Part shown: piece after piece, positions 34,690 through 44,268 of the stretch
How positions within the stretch are numbered: the first letter of the stretch is position 1
Layout: each line of letters opens with the position of its first letter
From: Pseudanabaena sp. Salubria-1
GTDB taxonomy: Bacteria; Cyanobacteriota; Cyanobacteriia; Pseudanabaenales; Pseudanabaenaceae
Length of the DNA: 64,000 bases
Direction of reading: 5' to 3'
Assembly (NCBI GenBank): GCA_023336205.1
Contig: JALQCR010000012.1
Coordinates: 102,129-166,128 of the forward strand
The notes under the pieces: model-generated
Told to the model about the DNA's origin: nothing
The model's database searches: none
Seen by the model: the letters and a program-made list of their open reading frames with translations, nothing else
Position numbers and translations under genes: made by a program

Positions 34690-36765
34690 ATGCCATCTAA
34701 GCCCAAAAAAGAGCGTGAATCTAGGCAAGCATCTAAACCAAAACCGCCCACTATGGCAGATATTGCCAAACGAGAAGGGATTGAGTTGAAGGATGAGACA
34801 TATTTTGTGAATCTGGTACAACTGTGCGATCGCCCTACCAAAGCGATTTTGCAAGGCACAGCCAAAGATATAGATCAGGATAAGTTGATTGATGCCTACA
34901 AAGAATTGAGGGCATGGGAAAACGTTTCGCTCAAATTTGCACCCGATACTATGCGCTATGTGAAAGGTTTAACAATTATGCGAAAGCTATGCAGTGAGCG
35001 CTTTCATATGGGTATGCATAAGGACTTTGAAAGCATTCCCAATCAAGCTTCTCTTATGCCATCGCTTTACTACGAAGGTGGCAATGATGCAATTAATAAA
35101 TCTTTTAATAGGATGTGGAAGATGAAGATTACACCAGTTTTTGAAGATGATACTGAAGGCAAGAAGGCAAAGGCTTTTGAAGCTAATGAACTTAAAAATT
35201 TACGCATGAGAGTTGAGAGTGCTTTTCGTTCTAATCTCAAATATAACGTTGAGATTAAGGAATGGTTTGAGTATAAGGATGGATTGTGGAAAAGAATTGA
35301 TATTGCAGAGGTGGAAGCTGAATCGCGTCAATTGTTGCATGATTTGACTTGTAGTGATGATTTTTTGGAGGGTGTTCCACCAACAAAAAAGCAGATTGCT
35401 GAATTTATGAATCGTATACAGCACTCAGTACAGATTAAAAAATTTGATGCTGACAATGAATATCCCGATCTAATCAACCTCAAGGATTGCGTACTTAATC
35501 GCAAAACTCGCGAGTTACTACCCCATGACCGAAAATATAATTTCACATGGCAATTACCCTATAACTGGAGCGATCGCCACAAGGGCTGTGATGTGATTAT
35601 GTCTTGGCTTGATTGGGTCTTTGAAGGTGACGATAATAAAATTATGCTGATGCTGTGTTTCTTAAACGCCATCGTCACCCAACGCAGCGATCTACAGAAA
35701 TTCATGCAGATTATCGGACAGGGTGGGACTGGTAAAAGCACTTTTTCGATTGTTGCTAGGGCGCTAGTAGGGATTGAGAATTGTCGCTCTACCCAGATGA
35801 CAGCATTAGAGGGGAATCGGTTTGAGGGTGCTAATCTTTATGGCAAAAGATTGCTAATCATCAGCGAAGCCGATAGTTACACTGGGGATGCTCCAATGAT
35901 CAAGAACATCACAGGCGGCGATCCTATTCGCTATGAGGTTAAAGGTATTCAATCCCGTCTAGATTTTGTCTTTAACGGTAAATTGTTGATTGTTGCGAAT
36001 AAACCTTTTGAGCCGAAAGAAGCTGATTCTGCATGGTACAGGCGTGTGATTAATGTTCCTTTTAATCGTGAAGTGCCTCTCGATCAAAAGGAATCATTGC
36101 TAGAGATTCAAGGCGATCGCTTTGTTGGCAAATTTGAGCCATACATCGCAGGACTGCTAGATAAGGTGCTTAGCATACCTGATGAGACAGTTAAGGCTTT
36201 CTTAGAGAAAACCTCTAAATATGTGCCATCTTTAGACGATCACAAGGCGGAAATGATCCTTCATAGTAATTCTCTCGCTCAATGGTGTGATGAGAATTTG
36301 GTGCTGTTGCCAACTGCAAGAACTTATATTGGTGATGGTAAAAAGCAGTCCATCTCAACTGAGGTGCAAGGCGGCGTTCGGATTAATCACATAAAATATG
36401 AAGATTCTGACAAACTACTTTACTCAAACTATTGCCAGTTTTGCACCTATAGAGGTAATTCTCCAGTAAGCTTGTCACGTTTCAGTCGTAATCTTTTAGA
36501 GCTTTTTAACGGGGTGTTGAAAGTTAATACCGTCAAAAAATCTCGCGACATGAACGGGACTTTTATCACTGGCTTGGCTATTCGTACTCCCGATCATGTA
36601 ACCATCCCTACCCCAGTCAAGAAAACCTTGCTGAACAATGTAGCCTTGATGACGGGTAATGTAGACTTCATGAAGACTGAAACCCTTGCTAGTGAAGAGT
36701 CTGTAGACTATGTAGACTTTTTTCAAACTTCGGCTAGTAGTAAACAAGAACCTGAGTTTTGGTAA
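34690..36765 (+). CDS. P4/D5-type phage or plasmid primase-helicase (SF3 helicase)
   Basis: About 691 residues with a D5_N-like region (WQLPYNWSDRHKGC area) and an SF3 AAA+ helicase: Walker A IIGQGGTGKST, Walker B LLIISEAD and sensor-like LLIVANKPFEPKEADSAWYR. Such proteins unwind origin DNA of satellites, plasmids and integrative elements. No primase active site is visible in the N-terminal ~300 residues, so it may be helicase-only or have lost its front to the IS1 copy, which ends 18 bp before the ATG. The frame is open back to 34594, but that part reads IS1. It suggests the island to its right was once a replicating element. Confidence 0.75.
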   Translation: MPSKPKKERESRQASKPKPPTMADIAKREGIELKDETYFVNLVQLCDRPTKAILQGTAKDIDQDKLIDAYKELRAWENVSLKFAPDTMRYVKGLTIMRKLCSERFHMGMHKDFESIPNQASLMPSLYYEGGNDAINKSFNRMWKMKITPVFEDDTEGKKAKAFEANELKNLRMRVESAFRSNLKYNVEIKEWFEYKDGLWKRIDIAEVEAESRQLLHDLTCSDDFLEGVPPTKKQIAEFMNRIQHSVQIKKFDADNEYPDLINLKDCVLNRKTRELLPHDRKYNFTWQLPYNWSDRHKGCDVIMSWLDWVFEGDDNKIMLMLCFLNAIVTQRSDLQKFMQIIGQGGTGKSTFSIVARALVGIENCRSTQMTALEGNRFEGANLYGKRLLIISEADSYTGDAPMIKNITGGDPIRYEVKGIQSRLDFVFNGKLLIVANKPFEPKEADSAWYRRVINVPFNREVPLDQKESLLEIQGDRFVGKFEPYIAGLLDKVLSIPDETVKAFLEKTSKYVPSLDDHKAEMILHSNSLAQWCDENLVLLPTARTYIGDGKKQSISTEVQGGVRINHIKYEDSDKLLYSNYCQFCTYRGNSPVSLSRFSRNLLELFNGVLKVNTVKKSRDMNGTFITGLAIRTPDHVTIPTPVKKTLLNNVALMTGNVDFMKTETLASEESVDYVDFFQTSASSKQEPEFW

Positions 36766-36857
36766 CTGCTATGGGGGACACAAGCGATCGCTATGAAATG
36801 ATAAATAACATAAATATATAGGTATAAAAAGGAGTTGCCAAAAAGTCTACATAGTCT
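36705..36857. repeat. 18-bp perfect inverted repeat around the primase stop
   Basis: AGACTATGTAGACTTTTT at 36705-36722 (inside the gene) and its exact complement at 36840-36857 are 117 bp apart. Shorter GTAGACT and CTTCAT motifs recur nearby. Confidence 0.7.
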
Positions 36858-37213
36858 TCATTTCCTTGATTAGAGCTAGTTCTAGCCTTCATAGAGTCAA
36901 CATATTTAGGGTTAAAGCCTTCATATATTGACTCTATTGCGATCGCATTCAAAAACTATCAGCACATAAGATTATCTTCAATTATTCATTTTTTGATATT
37001 GAGAGTTAACGTACAAAGGTCTTAGTCACGAAAGTTTTCCCTCATGATTAAACCTATGCGAGAAGTATACTTGCTGAAGCTTAACCCCAGTAATATTGCA
37101 GGTAATCAACTTGCATGAGTTGTTAGTATTACTTGGTTTAAACTAAAAAATATCTGATACATTGCGTATACCACTTGATTAGTTCTTCTTAGTCATGAAG
37201 ACACAAATACACT
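36766..37213. other. Non-coding region between primase and defence operon
   Basis: I see no gene. It holds one arm of the 18-bp inverted repeat, another inverted pair ATAGAGTCAA / TTGACTCTAT near 36891-36940, and AT-rich DNA. It should contain the promoter of the DUF499 operon, and a replication origin for the primase is possible. Confidence 0.5.
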
Positions 37214-40200
37214 ATGAAAACTCTCAGACAAGCCTGTAAACCTAGACAAAGTGTTTTCGATCGCTCCAAACAAGATACGGTTCTTGACCTTAAAAAATTG
37301 TTGGATGGGCGTATCGACCCAGAAGTTTTTTTTAAAGAAAACTATGTCACAAAGGGGATGCAGTCGCTTTTAGAGGGAGCTTTTCAGCGTTTTACAGGAT
37401 TCTCTGACAATGGCATTTTCTTACTAAAGCAATCAATGGGTGGAGGAAAGACCCACAGCATGATTGCTTTAGGGTTGCTATCTAAATATCCAGAGATTAG
37501 AAATGCTGTATTAGGTAGTCTGTATAAGGTTAATTTTGGGGCAGTGCGTGTCGTTGGCTTTACTGGTCGAGAGTCAGATTCTCCGTTAGGTGTTTGGGGG
37601 GCGATCGCGGAGCAGCTTGGCAAAAAAGAAGTTTTTAATGACTATTACTCACCATTGCAAGCCCCTGGACAAACGGCTTGGATTAATTTACTAAAGGGAG
37701 AGCCATTATTAATATTGCTTGATGAGCTACCTCCCTATTTTCAAGGAGCAAAAGCTAAGCAAATTGGCAATACTGATCTGTCCTATGTGACATTGCAAGC
37801 ATTGGCAAATTTGTTTGTAGCTGTGGGTTCAGAAGAGCTAAAAAACGTTTGTATCGTTATTTCCGATCTGAATGCTACTTATGAAGATGCCAGCGAACAA
37901 ATTAATAAAGCATTACAGACATTGGCGGCTGAGGTAGGACGTGGGGCTGTCCAACTTGAGCCAGTGGGAATGAATACGGATGAGATTTATCATATTCTCA
38001 GACAACGTTTATTTGAGACGCTACCCGACCACGCCAATATTTTAGAAATTGCCAAAGCCTATTCTCAGTCTGTCCGTGATGCAAAGCAGATGGACATTAC
38101 CAATGCTTCCCCTGAAAAGTTTATTTCGCAAATCCAAGAGTCCTATCCTTTCCATTTTGGGATTCGTGATTTGTATGCAAGGTTTCGACAGAATATAGGA
38201 TTCCAGCAAACTCGCGGCTTAATCAAACTGATGCGGGCAGTGGTGGCAAATTTATATTGTGAAGAGCAAAATAAAGCAGATCGTCAGTATCTTATCCATG
38301 CCCATGATATTGACCTTAACGATAGTTGGGTTGTTCAAGAAGTTCAGAATATTAACAACACACTTTCTGAAGCGATATCTCATGACATAGCCTCTAATGG
38401 CAGCGCGATCGCAGAAATTCTAGATTCACACTTGGGTAGTACCGATGCTCAAGATGCTTGCAAGTTAATTTATGTGGCTTCCTTAGCTAACGTCCCGAAT
38501 GCCATTTTGGGTTTAACTTTGCCTGAAATTATTTCCTATCTCTGTACCCCAGGGCGGGAATTATCACGCCTGCCTAAAGAAGTTTTAGGGACACTAGCGA
38601 CAAAAGCTTGGTATTTGCACACAGATAACGAGGGCAAGCTTTATTTTCAAAAAAACCAGAATTTAGTTGCGACCTTAAGCAGCTACACAGATTCTTTTCG
38701 AGGCGAAGCTTCACGGAAAGAATTAAGGCAGTTTCTATCTCATGCGTTTACGCCAATTTCTAGCTCACTCAAAGATTGTTACCAACAGGTTTTAACTTTT
38801 CCGTCCTTAGATGAAATTAAGCTAGTTGTCGATAAAGTCACTTTGGTGATCGTTGAACCCCATCAAGGTGGCTTAAGCCCTGATTTAAAGAAATTTTATG
38901 AAGATCTGGATTACAAGAATCGCATTCTATTTCTCACAGGAACCCGTGACACGATGGAGGCTTTGTGGCAAAATGCGGCGGAACTCAAGGCAATTCGCTA
39001 TATCTTGGCAGAGATGAAGTCCAAGAAATTGCCAGATAGCGATCCACAGGTGACAGGTGCTAAGGATTTAGAAGGCAAAATCTTATTTGCTTTACTCAGT
39101 GCGATGCGTGAGACATTTTCGACTTTGCACTATCCTTCGAGTGAGGGCTTGTTGAGTGCGGATTTTGTGATGAGCTTTGCGGATAATGAATACAACGGCG
39201 AGAAACAAATCAGAGATACCCTGATCAGCAAGCAAAAGTTTACCGAAGATATTGCCAGTGAAACATTTCGGAAAAAGTGTGAAGTGCGCCTGTTCACTCA
39301 AAAAAATATGCTTTGGACAGAGATAAAGCGTCGTGCTGCCACACTGACCCAATGGCAATGGCATCGTCCTGATGCTCTTGATAAGCTTAAAGAGGATCTG
39401 CTCAATAAAGATCAATGGCGCGAATCAGGAGGCTATGTAGAAAAGCCACCTTTCCCCAAACCAGATACAGCCGTTCAAGTATCCTTATTGCAACGTAATG
39501 ATGAGACGGGGGAAGCAACTTTACGCATTAATGCCATTCATGGCGATGTCATATATTACGAAGTTGGCGGCAAGGCAACTACGGCTTCGTTGGTGGTGGC
39601 TAACCCTAAACAATTTAAAACTAATGAGATGGAAATCTCTTTTCTTTGTGTGGACTCTAAGGGAGAGCATCAGACGGGAGAAGAACAGAAATGGCGCAAT
39701 ACGATTACCATCAAGTCTCGCGAGTATCAGCAGGGCAATGACAAAATGGTTGAGATTCAAGCTGCGCCCCCTGCCCAAATTCGCTACAGTACCGATGGCT
39801 CTGACCCTAAACAAAATGGTGGTTTGTATGATGCACCGTTTGTTGTGCCGAGAGGAACGGTATTAGTATTGGCTATTGCCGAGAAAAATGGCATCTTGTC
39901 TGATGTCCATCAACGTAAAATCAGTACATCTAGTAATCCTAAGCAGGTTGAAATCGATCGTACTAAGCCTGTGATGCTAGAGCGATCGCAAAACTATGTC
40001 ACTAAGCAAGAGTCCTTTGAATTTTTAAATCGTTTGAAAAAATTTCAAGGTAAGGCTGTGGGGATGCGGGTCGAGATTCAAGAAAGTGCAAACCGTTGGT
40101 TAGACTTTTCGACAGCATCGGATTTACAGATCAGTGCGGAACAGCTAGAGGCTGTAATTACCAATCTGCGATCGCTATTGCCTAATGGAGAAATCACGAT

Positions 40201-40297
40201 CACATCTGAGTCCCTAAGTTTTGAAACAGGACAAACTCTGTTGGACTGGGTGACGGATACTAAAACAGAGTTGCGTCCTGATGAGGTAAAGCAATAA
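37214..40297 (+). CDS. DUF499 ATPase, anti-phage-associated
   Basis: This large AAA-like ATPase has Walker A KQSMGGGKTHSM (about residue 74) and Walker B LLILLDELPPYF (about 166). Near the C-terminus IRYSTDGSDPKQNGG (about 855) matches the chitobiase/hexosaminidase-type beta-sandwich motif, a likely interaction domain. DUF499 proteins occur with DUF1156 methylases and PLD-type helicases in defence islands; the ATPase may couple DNA sensing to the other parts. The stop overlaps the DUF3780 start as TAATG, so they are coupled. The mechanism is not established. Confidence 0.88.
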   Translation: MKTLRQACKPRQSVFDRSKQDTVLDLKKLLDGRIDPEVFFKENYVTKGMQSLLEGAFQRFTGFSDNGIFLLKQSMGGGKTHSMIALGLLSKYPEIRNAVLGSLYKVNFGAVRVVGFTGRESDSPLGVWGAIAEQLGKKEVFNDYYSPLQAPGQTAWINLLKGEPLLILLDELPPYFQGAKAKQIGNTDLSYVTLQALANLFVAVGSEELKNVCIVISDLNATYEDASEQINKALQTLAAEVGRGAVQLEPVGMNTDEIYHILRQRLFETLPDHANILEIAKAYSQSVRDAKQMDITNASPEKFISQIQESYPFHFGIRDLYARFRQNIGFQQTRGLIKLMRAVVANLYCEEQNKADRQYLIHAHDIDLNDSWVVQEVQNINNTLSEAISHDIASNGSAIAEILDSHLGSTDAQDACKLIYVASLANVPNAILGLTLPEIISYLCTPGRELSRLPKEVLGTLATKAWYLHTDNEGKLYFQKNQNLVATLSSYTDSFRGEASRKELRQFLSHAFTPISSSLKDCYQQVLTFPSLDEIKLVVDKVTLVIVEPHQGGLSPDLKKFYEDLDYKNRILFLTGTRDTMEALWQNAAELKAIRYILAEMKSKKLPDSDPQVTGAKDLEGKILFALLSAMRETFSTLHYPSSEGLLSADFVMSFADNEYNGEKQIRDTLISKQKFTEDIASETFRKKCEVRLFTQKNMLWTEIKRRAATLTQWQWHRPDALDKLKEDLLNKDQWRESGGYVEKPPFPKPDTAVQVSLLQRNDETGEATLRINAIHGDVIYYEVGGKATTASLVVANPKQFKTNEMEISFLCVDSKGEHQTGEEQKWRNTITIKSREYQQGNDKMVEIQAAPPAQIRYSTDGSDPKQNGGLYDAPFVVPRGTVLVLAIAEKNGILSDVHQRKISTSSNPKQVEIDRTKPVMLERSQNYVTKQESFEFLNRLKKFQGKAVGMRVEIQESANRWLDFSTASDLQISAEQLEAVITNLRSLLPNGEITITSESLSFETGQTLLDWVTDTKTELRPDEVKQ

Positions 40298-41016
40298 TGA
40301 CTGTTATGAGTAATCCTAAAAGCAAAGCCAAAATTGAAGGATTCGGCTTTCTCTCTGCGGAGTCCGAGCATCATTTCTTAGTGACGATCGCCAATAACAA
40401 AAAAGACGATGTACTAATTAGCGAGCATCTTACATGGGATGAAAATGCTAATAAACGCGAACTCAGCTTTGCTTTGGGGCAGAATGACAACAAAATGCGT
40501 GTAATTTTAAATCGGCAAAAGTGGGACGCGATCGCCGATCCTGTTAAAGCAGAATTTAATTACCGCTTAAAACGCTCTGAACAAAAAACAGGACAATGGA
40601 AAACAGGACAAATTCCTGTTTCTAGGCTATTTGGTAAGGAGTTAGTCCTATTGGCATGGGCGATCGAGGATGCTGACCCTGGGCTAATTTCAACTGCGAT
40701 CCGTAATTGGCTGGGGCTAACCCCTGAAGAGCGTTGGTGGTTATTTACGATGACCAATGCGGCAACAGGTCATGCCATCACTGGACGTGGTAAGGGTTGG
40801 CGCAAAGCAGTGAGATTTGCCCTCACCGAAAATCCTGTCTCCGACTCTAGTTATTACGATGAAAGGTTTAATCTGCCTATTTTTCAGGCAAGTGAGCCGC
40901 CTGCATATATGGCGACTACAAGCTTACAGCCAGACAATCTAGATAGTAAAAGTGATGAATCTAGTAAGAATGGGAATAAAGGCGATCGCAAACCTCGTGC
41001 TAAGGAAAATAAGTAA
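40297..41016 (+). CDS. DUF3780 protein, anti-phage-associated
   Basis: The 239-residue protein contains IEGFGFLSAESEHHFLV, TWDENANKRELSFALGQND and ERWWLFTMTNAATGHA, which I recognise as DUF3780. The ~35-residue C-terminal tail is charged and probably disordered. DUF3780 always travels, to my knowledge, with DUF499/DUF1156 sets; its role is unknown. It begins at an ATG overlapping the DUF499 stop; an ATG at 40306 is an alternative. Confidence 0.82.
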   Translation: MTVMSNPKSKAKIEGFGFLSAESEHHFLVTIANNKKDDVLISEHLTWDENANKRELSFALGQNDNKMRVILNRQKWDAIADPVKAEFNYRLKRSEQKTGQWKTGQIPVSRLFGKELVLLAWAIEDADPGLISTAIRNWLGLTPEERWWLFTMTNAATGHAITGRGKGWRKAVRFALTENPVSDSSYYDERFNLPIFQASEPPAYMATTSLQPDNLDSKSDESSKNGNKGDRKPRAKENK

Positions 41017-41034
41017 CCAAATTTATCTGTATTT

Positions 41035-41919
41035 ATGACAACTTGCCTTTCAATTCCCAAAATTTGGAATGCTTCTGAGGATTACAACAAACTTTTTAAG
41101 TTGTGGGAGCAAATTTGTAAATCACCTTTGGATGAAGATTTTGAATTAGACTTCAAAGCTTGCAAATTTTTAGGGCATAACGGGGTTGCTTTTCTTGGCG
41201 GGCTTGCACACCTGATTCAACATCGTGGTGGCAGAGTTACTTTCTTGTGGCATACCGTTGCTCCAAATATAAAAATGAATTTAGCTCAGAATGGCTTTTT
41301 ATACTGTTTTGGTGGCAGCCAAGAACCTTGGGATGGGAACTCTGTACCCTATCGTAGCGATTGTCATCATGACAAGTCTGAAATTATGGAGTATCTCTTA
41401 GAAAAGTGGCTAGGCAAAGGTTGGCTCAATATAAGTACACCTTTACAAGATGAAATCGCAGGAAAAGTCTCAGAAATTTACGGTAATGCTTTTGAGCATA
41501 GTGATTCGCAAATTGGTGTATTTAGTTGTGGGCAGCACTATCATAAAAAAAACTGTTTAGATCTTTCAGTAGTTGACTTTGGTATTGGTATTGCTGAAAA
41601 AGTTAGGACATTGACGGAAAATGAAAAATTTTCCTCTGGAGAAGCTTTGTCTTGGGCGCTTGCTTATGGCAACAGTACAGTTAGAGACGTATCTAGGGGC
41701 TTAGGGTTGAATTTTCTTCAAGAATTTATACAGTGTAATAAGGGGACTCTCAGGATCTTTAGTAATGACGGTTACGTCAAGATCGAAGATAATAAAGTTA
41801 TATATAAAAAACAAAAAATTAATTTTTCAGGGACATTGATCAATATCACCATACGGTGTGATGAATCTTATTACTGTTTAGACTCCGAGATATGGGATAC
41901 AGACAGTATCAGCTTTTAG
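41035..41919 (+). CDS. STAS-like plus HATPase (GHKL) sensor protein
   Basis: The N-terminal ~110 residues resemble a STAS/anti-anti-sigma-like domain (FELDFKACKFLGHNGVAFLG). The C-terminal ~150 residues are a GHKL ATPase: N-box EIAGKVSEIYGNAFEHSDS (about 146), G1 VVDFGIGIAEK (about 178) and G2 RGLGLNFLQEF (about 219). There is no phospho-accepting His domain, so it resembles anti-sigma-type kinases such as SpoIIAB more than a two-component kinase. It lies 18 bp after DUF3780 and is followed by a second STAS protein and a PIN nuclease, suggesting a partner-switch control unit. Confidence 0.75.
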   Translation: MTTCLSIPKIWNASEDYNKLFKLWEQICKSPLDEDFELDFKACKFLGHNGVAFLGGLAHLIQHRGGRVTFLWHTVAPNIKMNLAQNGFLYCFGGSQEPWDGNSVPYRSDCHHDKSEIMEYLLEKWLGKGWLNISTPLQDEIAGKVSEIYGNAFEHSDSQIGVFSCGQHYHKKNCLDLSVVDFGIGIAEKVRTLTENEKFSSGEALSWALAYGNSTVRDVSRGLGLNFLQEFIQCNKGTLRIFSNDGYVKIEDNKVIYKKQKINFSGTLINITIRCDESYYCLDSEIWDTDSISF

Positions 41920-41945
41920 AATATTTTTAAGTTGGGAGAATGGCT

Positions 41946-42293
41946 ATGCTTTTCAAGGTATATAAGATTACAGGTAAGTTTGCCACTGATCCTGATAGTG
42001 GTCAAAAACTATATGATTTAATCCATCCTTACTTAGTTAGGGGTGAAGCTGTGCAGCTAGACTTCACAGATGTTACAGTTTTTGCCTCTGCATTTTTTAA
42101 TTATGCGATCGGCGCACTTTTACGCGATATCACTTTAGATGACCTAAATCATTTGTTGACTTTTAAGACCTTGCCTAACACAGGGATGGGGGTTCTCAAG
42201 AGAGTTATCACCCGTGCAAAGCAATACTATTCAGATGCTCAGTATCAAAAAGCTGTAGATACTGTAATTGAAGAGTACGCGGCTAGTTGTTAG
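41946..42293 (+). CDS. STAS-like protein (DUF4325 type)
   Basis: This ~115-residue protein, with VQLDFTDVTVFASAFFNYAIG as its core strand-helix, matches small STAS-like DUF4325 proteins. It has no obvious catalytic residues and probably binds the upstream HATPase. I prefer the ATG at 41946, seven bases after GGAG; the ATG at 41940 is too close to that site. Its stop is 2 bp before the PIN gene start. The family's function is unknown, though it is common beside HATPases. Confidence 0.7.
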   Translation: MLFKVYKITGKFATDPDSGQKLYDLIHPYLVRGEAVQLDFTDVTVFASAFFNYAIGALLRDITLDDLNHLLTFKTLPNTGMGVLKRVITRAKQYYSDAQYQKAVDTVIEEYAASC

Positions 42294-42295
42294 CT

Positions 42296-42973
42296 ATGGC
42301 GATGACTCTCAATGTCCAAGCAGATGTAGTTGATATTGATTCTGATACCCCACAGCCAAGCGATATTTTTTTGGTAGATACCAACGTTTGGCTGTGGCAA
42401 ACATATTCTAGATATTCTGTACCGAACCTTGCACAATCAGATCTCTCTTTAAGCAGTTCTCAACAGTATTTACGAAGATTACAAGGAAAAATAGCTAAAT
42501 ATCTTACCTATATTAAACAAGCAAGTATTACTGGTGCAATACTTGTTTATTCAGAGTTAATGCTTTCAGAACTAGCTCACGTTATAGAGACCACAGAATT
42601 TAAAATATATCAAAGTAGAAATAATTTAGCTCAACTAAGCCTCAAAGAGTATCGTAACAACTTCCCTAATGAGAGATCTGATGTTGTTGATGAAGTACAG
42701 TCAGTGTGGAGGCAAGTAGAACAGTTTGCCGTTCCAGCTAACTTGATGGTAAATAACCAAGTAGCTCAATCCGCTTTAACAAGATTGGAGACTCAATCGC
42801 TTGATGGCTACGATCTATTCATTATTGAGGCTATTAACCGCTCAGGGGCGGGACAGGTTCGTATTATTACCGACGATCAAGATTACGTGACTGTAAGCAA
42901 TATTCAAGTCTTTACGGCTAATGGTAATGCTATCTCGAATGCTAGAAGGCTTAATAAGCTACTGGTAAGATGA
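42296..42973 (+). CDS. PIN-domain nuclease
   Basis: The protein has the PIN acidic set: IFLVDTNVWLW (first Asp), SELMLSELAHVIE (Glu), SLDGYDLFIIEA (Asp) and IITDDQDYVTVS (distal Asp). A helical insert lies between (LQGKIAKYLTYIKQAS and on). PIN proteins are metal-dependent RNases, most often toxins. There is no VapB-like antitoxin next to it; the two STAS/HATPase genes occupy that position. The frame is open from a TTG at 42287, but the ATG at 42296 starts after the previous stop. Confidence 0.75.
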   Translation: MAMTLNVQADVVDIDSDTPQPSDIFLVDTNVWLWQTYSRYSVPNLAQSDLSLSSSQQYLRRLQGKIAKYLTYIKQASITGAILVYSELMLSELAHVIETTEFKIYQSRNNLAQLSLKEYRNNFPNERSDVVDEVQSVWRQVEQFAVPANLMVNNQVAQSALTRLETQSLDGYDLFIIEAINRSGAGQVRIITDDQDYVTVSNIQVFTANGNAISNARRLNKLLVR

Positions 42974-43140
42974 TATCCAGAAATTAAATCTAGCAAATTA
43001 CTACATCTAGTGTGTCAAGCTGATGTAAGCCACTATATATATGGGGTTACGCATTTTTAATAAAAATGTCATAATAGAAAGCTAACCTAAAGCCGAAAGT
43101 AACTCTAGATTAGTTGACAAAAGCCTTAGATCGCTTTGGA

Positions 43141-43144
43141 GGTG
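43141..43144 (+). promoter_or_regulatory. Strong ribosome-binding site of the ImmA/IrrE-type gene
   Basis: GGAGGTGA begins at 43139 and precedes the ATG at 43149. It is the strongest Shine-Dalgarno match in the defence region and follows a 175-bp gap, so a new transcription unit may start here. Confidence 0.55.
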
Positions 43145-43148
43145 AACT

Positions 43149-44264
43149 ATGACAAAAACTGAAGTCAGACCTGAAACCATCGATCTTAAAGCCTTGTTTA
43201 GCCGAATGAATGCGCTGGGTTTCCCAAAAGATTTTGTAAGTAGCACCCTGTTACCTAGCTGGTGGTGTGAAGAATTTGAACAAACTAAAGGTGCTGTAGT
43301 CGAAGCAGCAGCCTATATTTCGCGTCGGACTAGCTTAGACTTTCGTGCCTTGCTCTCGACTGATGAATTAGTCACTTTGCCAGAAACGGTGCGACATAAA
43401 TATAAATTGCGTGAAGGGACACAAAAAGCTGAACTGAAACCTGCTCAAGCGATCGCAGATCGAGTTGCCGAAGTAGTTTCTTATGCTTGCATTCAACCAG
43501 TCAAAAATATTGAAGGACTGACCGCCCAAGAGATTCGTGCTGAGATTTTAGAAAATTATCCCTGTGTCAATCTTGAGAGTTTGCTAGATTTTTGTTGGAA
43601 AAATGGCGTTCCTGTAGTGCATCTCAACCATTTCCCAAAACGTCCACGCATAAAGAAGTCTGAAGAACCATGTGAGCCACAACCTCAACAGAAAAAATTT
43701 GACGGGATGGTGGGATATTTTCGCGCTAATTTAGAGCAGACGGTTAATCGTCCTGTGATTACGATCGGCAAAAATGAGAAAAGTCATGCTTGGCTATCGT
43801 TTATTTTGGCTCATGAAATCGGGCATATTGTCTGTGGTCACGTCAGGGAGGAGTCAATTATTGATGAAAAAATTACCCCTGAACCTAGTGACGATCCGCA
43901 GGAAGTAGAAGCAGATGAGTTTGCGATCGCCCTTTTATTTGGGCGCAAAAATGCCAGCTATTACAGTCTCAAAAATCTGAATGCTCCAGCTTTGACTCAA
44001 TATGCACAGAGTTATGCTGAGGCTGATTGTGTTGATGCTGGGGCAGTTGTATTAAACCATTCTTGGTACAAGGCTCATATTGCTAAAGATAATGAGGAAA
44101 AAGCAATAGCTTGGAAAATCGCCAGAGCATCTCTTAAAACCGTAGAAAAACATTCAAATGCCCCTGCTTATATCAATAGCTATTTAGTTGATACCTTAGA
44201 TTGGGAAAATTTAAGTGATGATACACAGGAGTTTTTAGAACGGATGACAGGAATCGAGGTCTAG
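43149..44264 (+). CDS. ImmA/IrrE-family metallopeptidase
   Basis: The zinc site is LAHEIGHIVCGH (HExxH, about residue 221) with the distal EVEADEFAIALLF (about 252). The N-terminal ~200 residues are helical; a canonical HTH is not obvious, though VEAAAYISRRTSLDFRALL may be part of one. ImmA/IrrE proteases cleave repressors or antitoxins in response to DNA damage or phage. It is followed 4 bp later by a PIN-like gene, so it may cleave a partner or regulator of that nuclease. The 371-residue length fits protease members with an extra N-terminal domain. Confidence 0.8.
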   Translation: MTKTEVRPETIDLKALFSRMNALGFPKDFVSSTLLPSWWCEEFEQTKGAVVEAAAYISRRTSLDFRALLSTDELVTLPETVRHKYKLREGTQKAELKPAQAIADRVAEVVSYACIQPVKNIEGLTAQEIRAEILENYPCVNLESLLDFCWKNGVPVVHLNHFPKRPRIKKSEEPCEPQPQQKKFDGMVGYFRANLEQTVNRPVITIGKNEKSHAWLSFILAHEIGHIVCGHVREESIIDEKITPEPSDDPQEVEADEFAIALLFGRKNASYYSLKNLNAPALTQYAQSYAEADCVDAGAVVLNHSWYKAHIAKDNEEKAIAWKIARASLKTVEKHSNAPAYINSYLVDTLDWENLSDDTQEFLERMTGIEV

Positions 44265-44268
44265 CATT

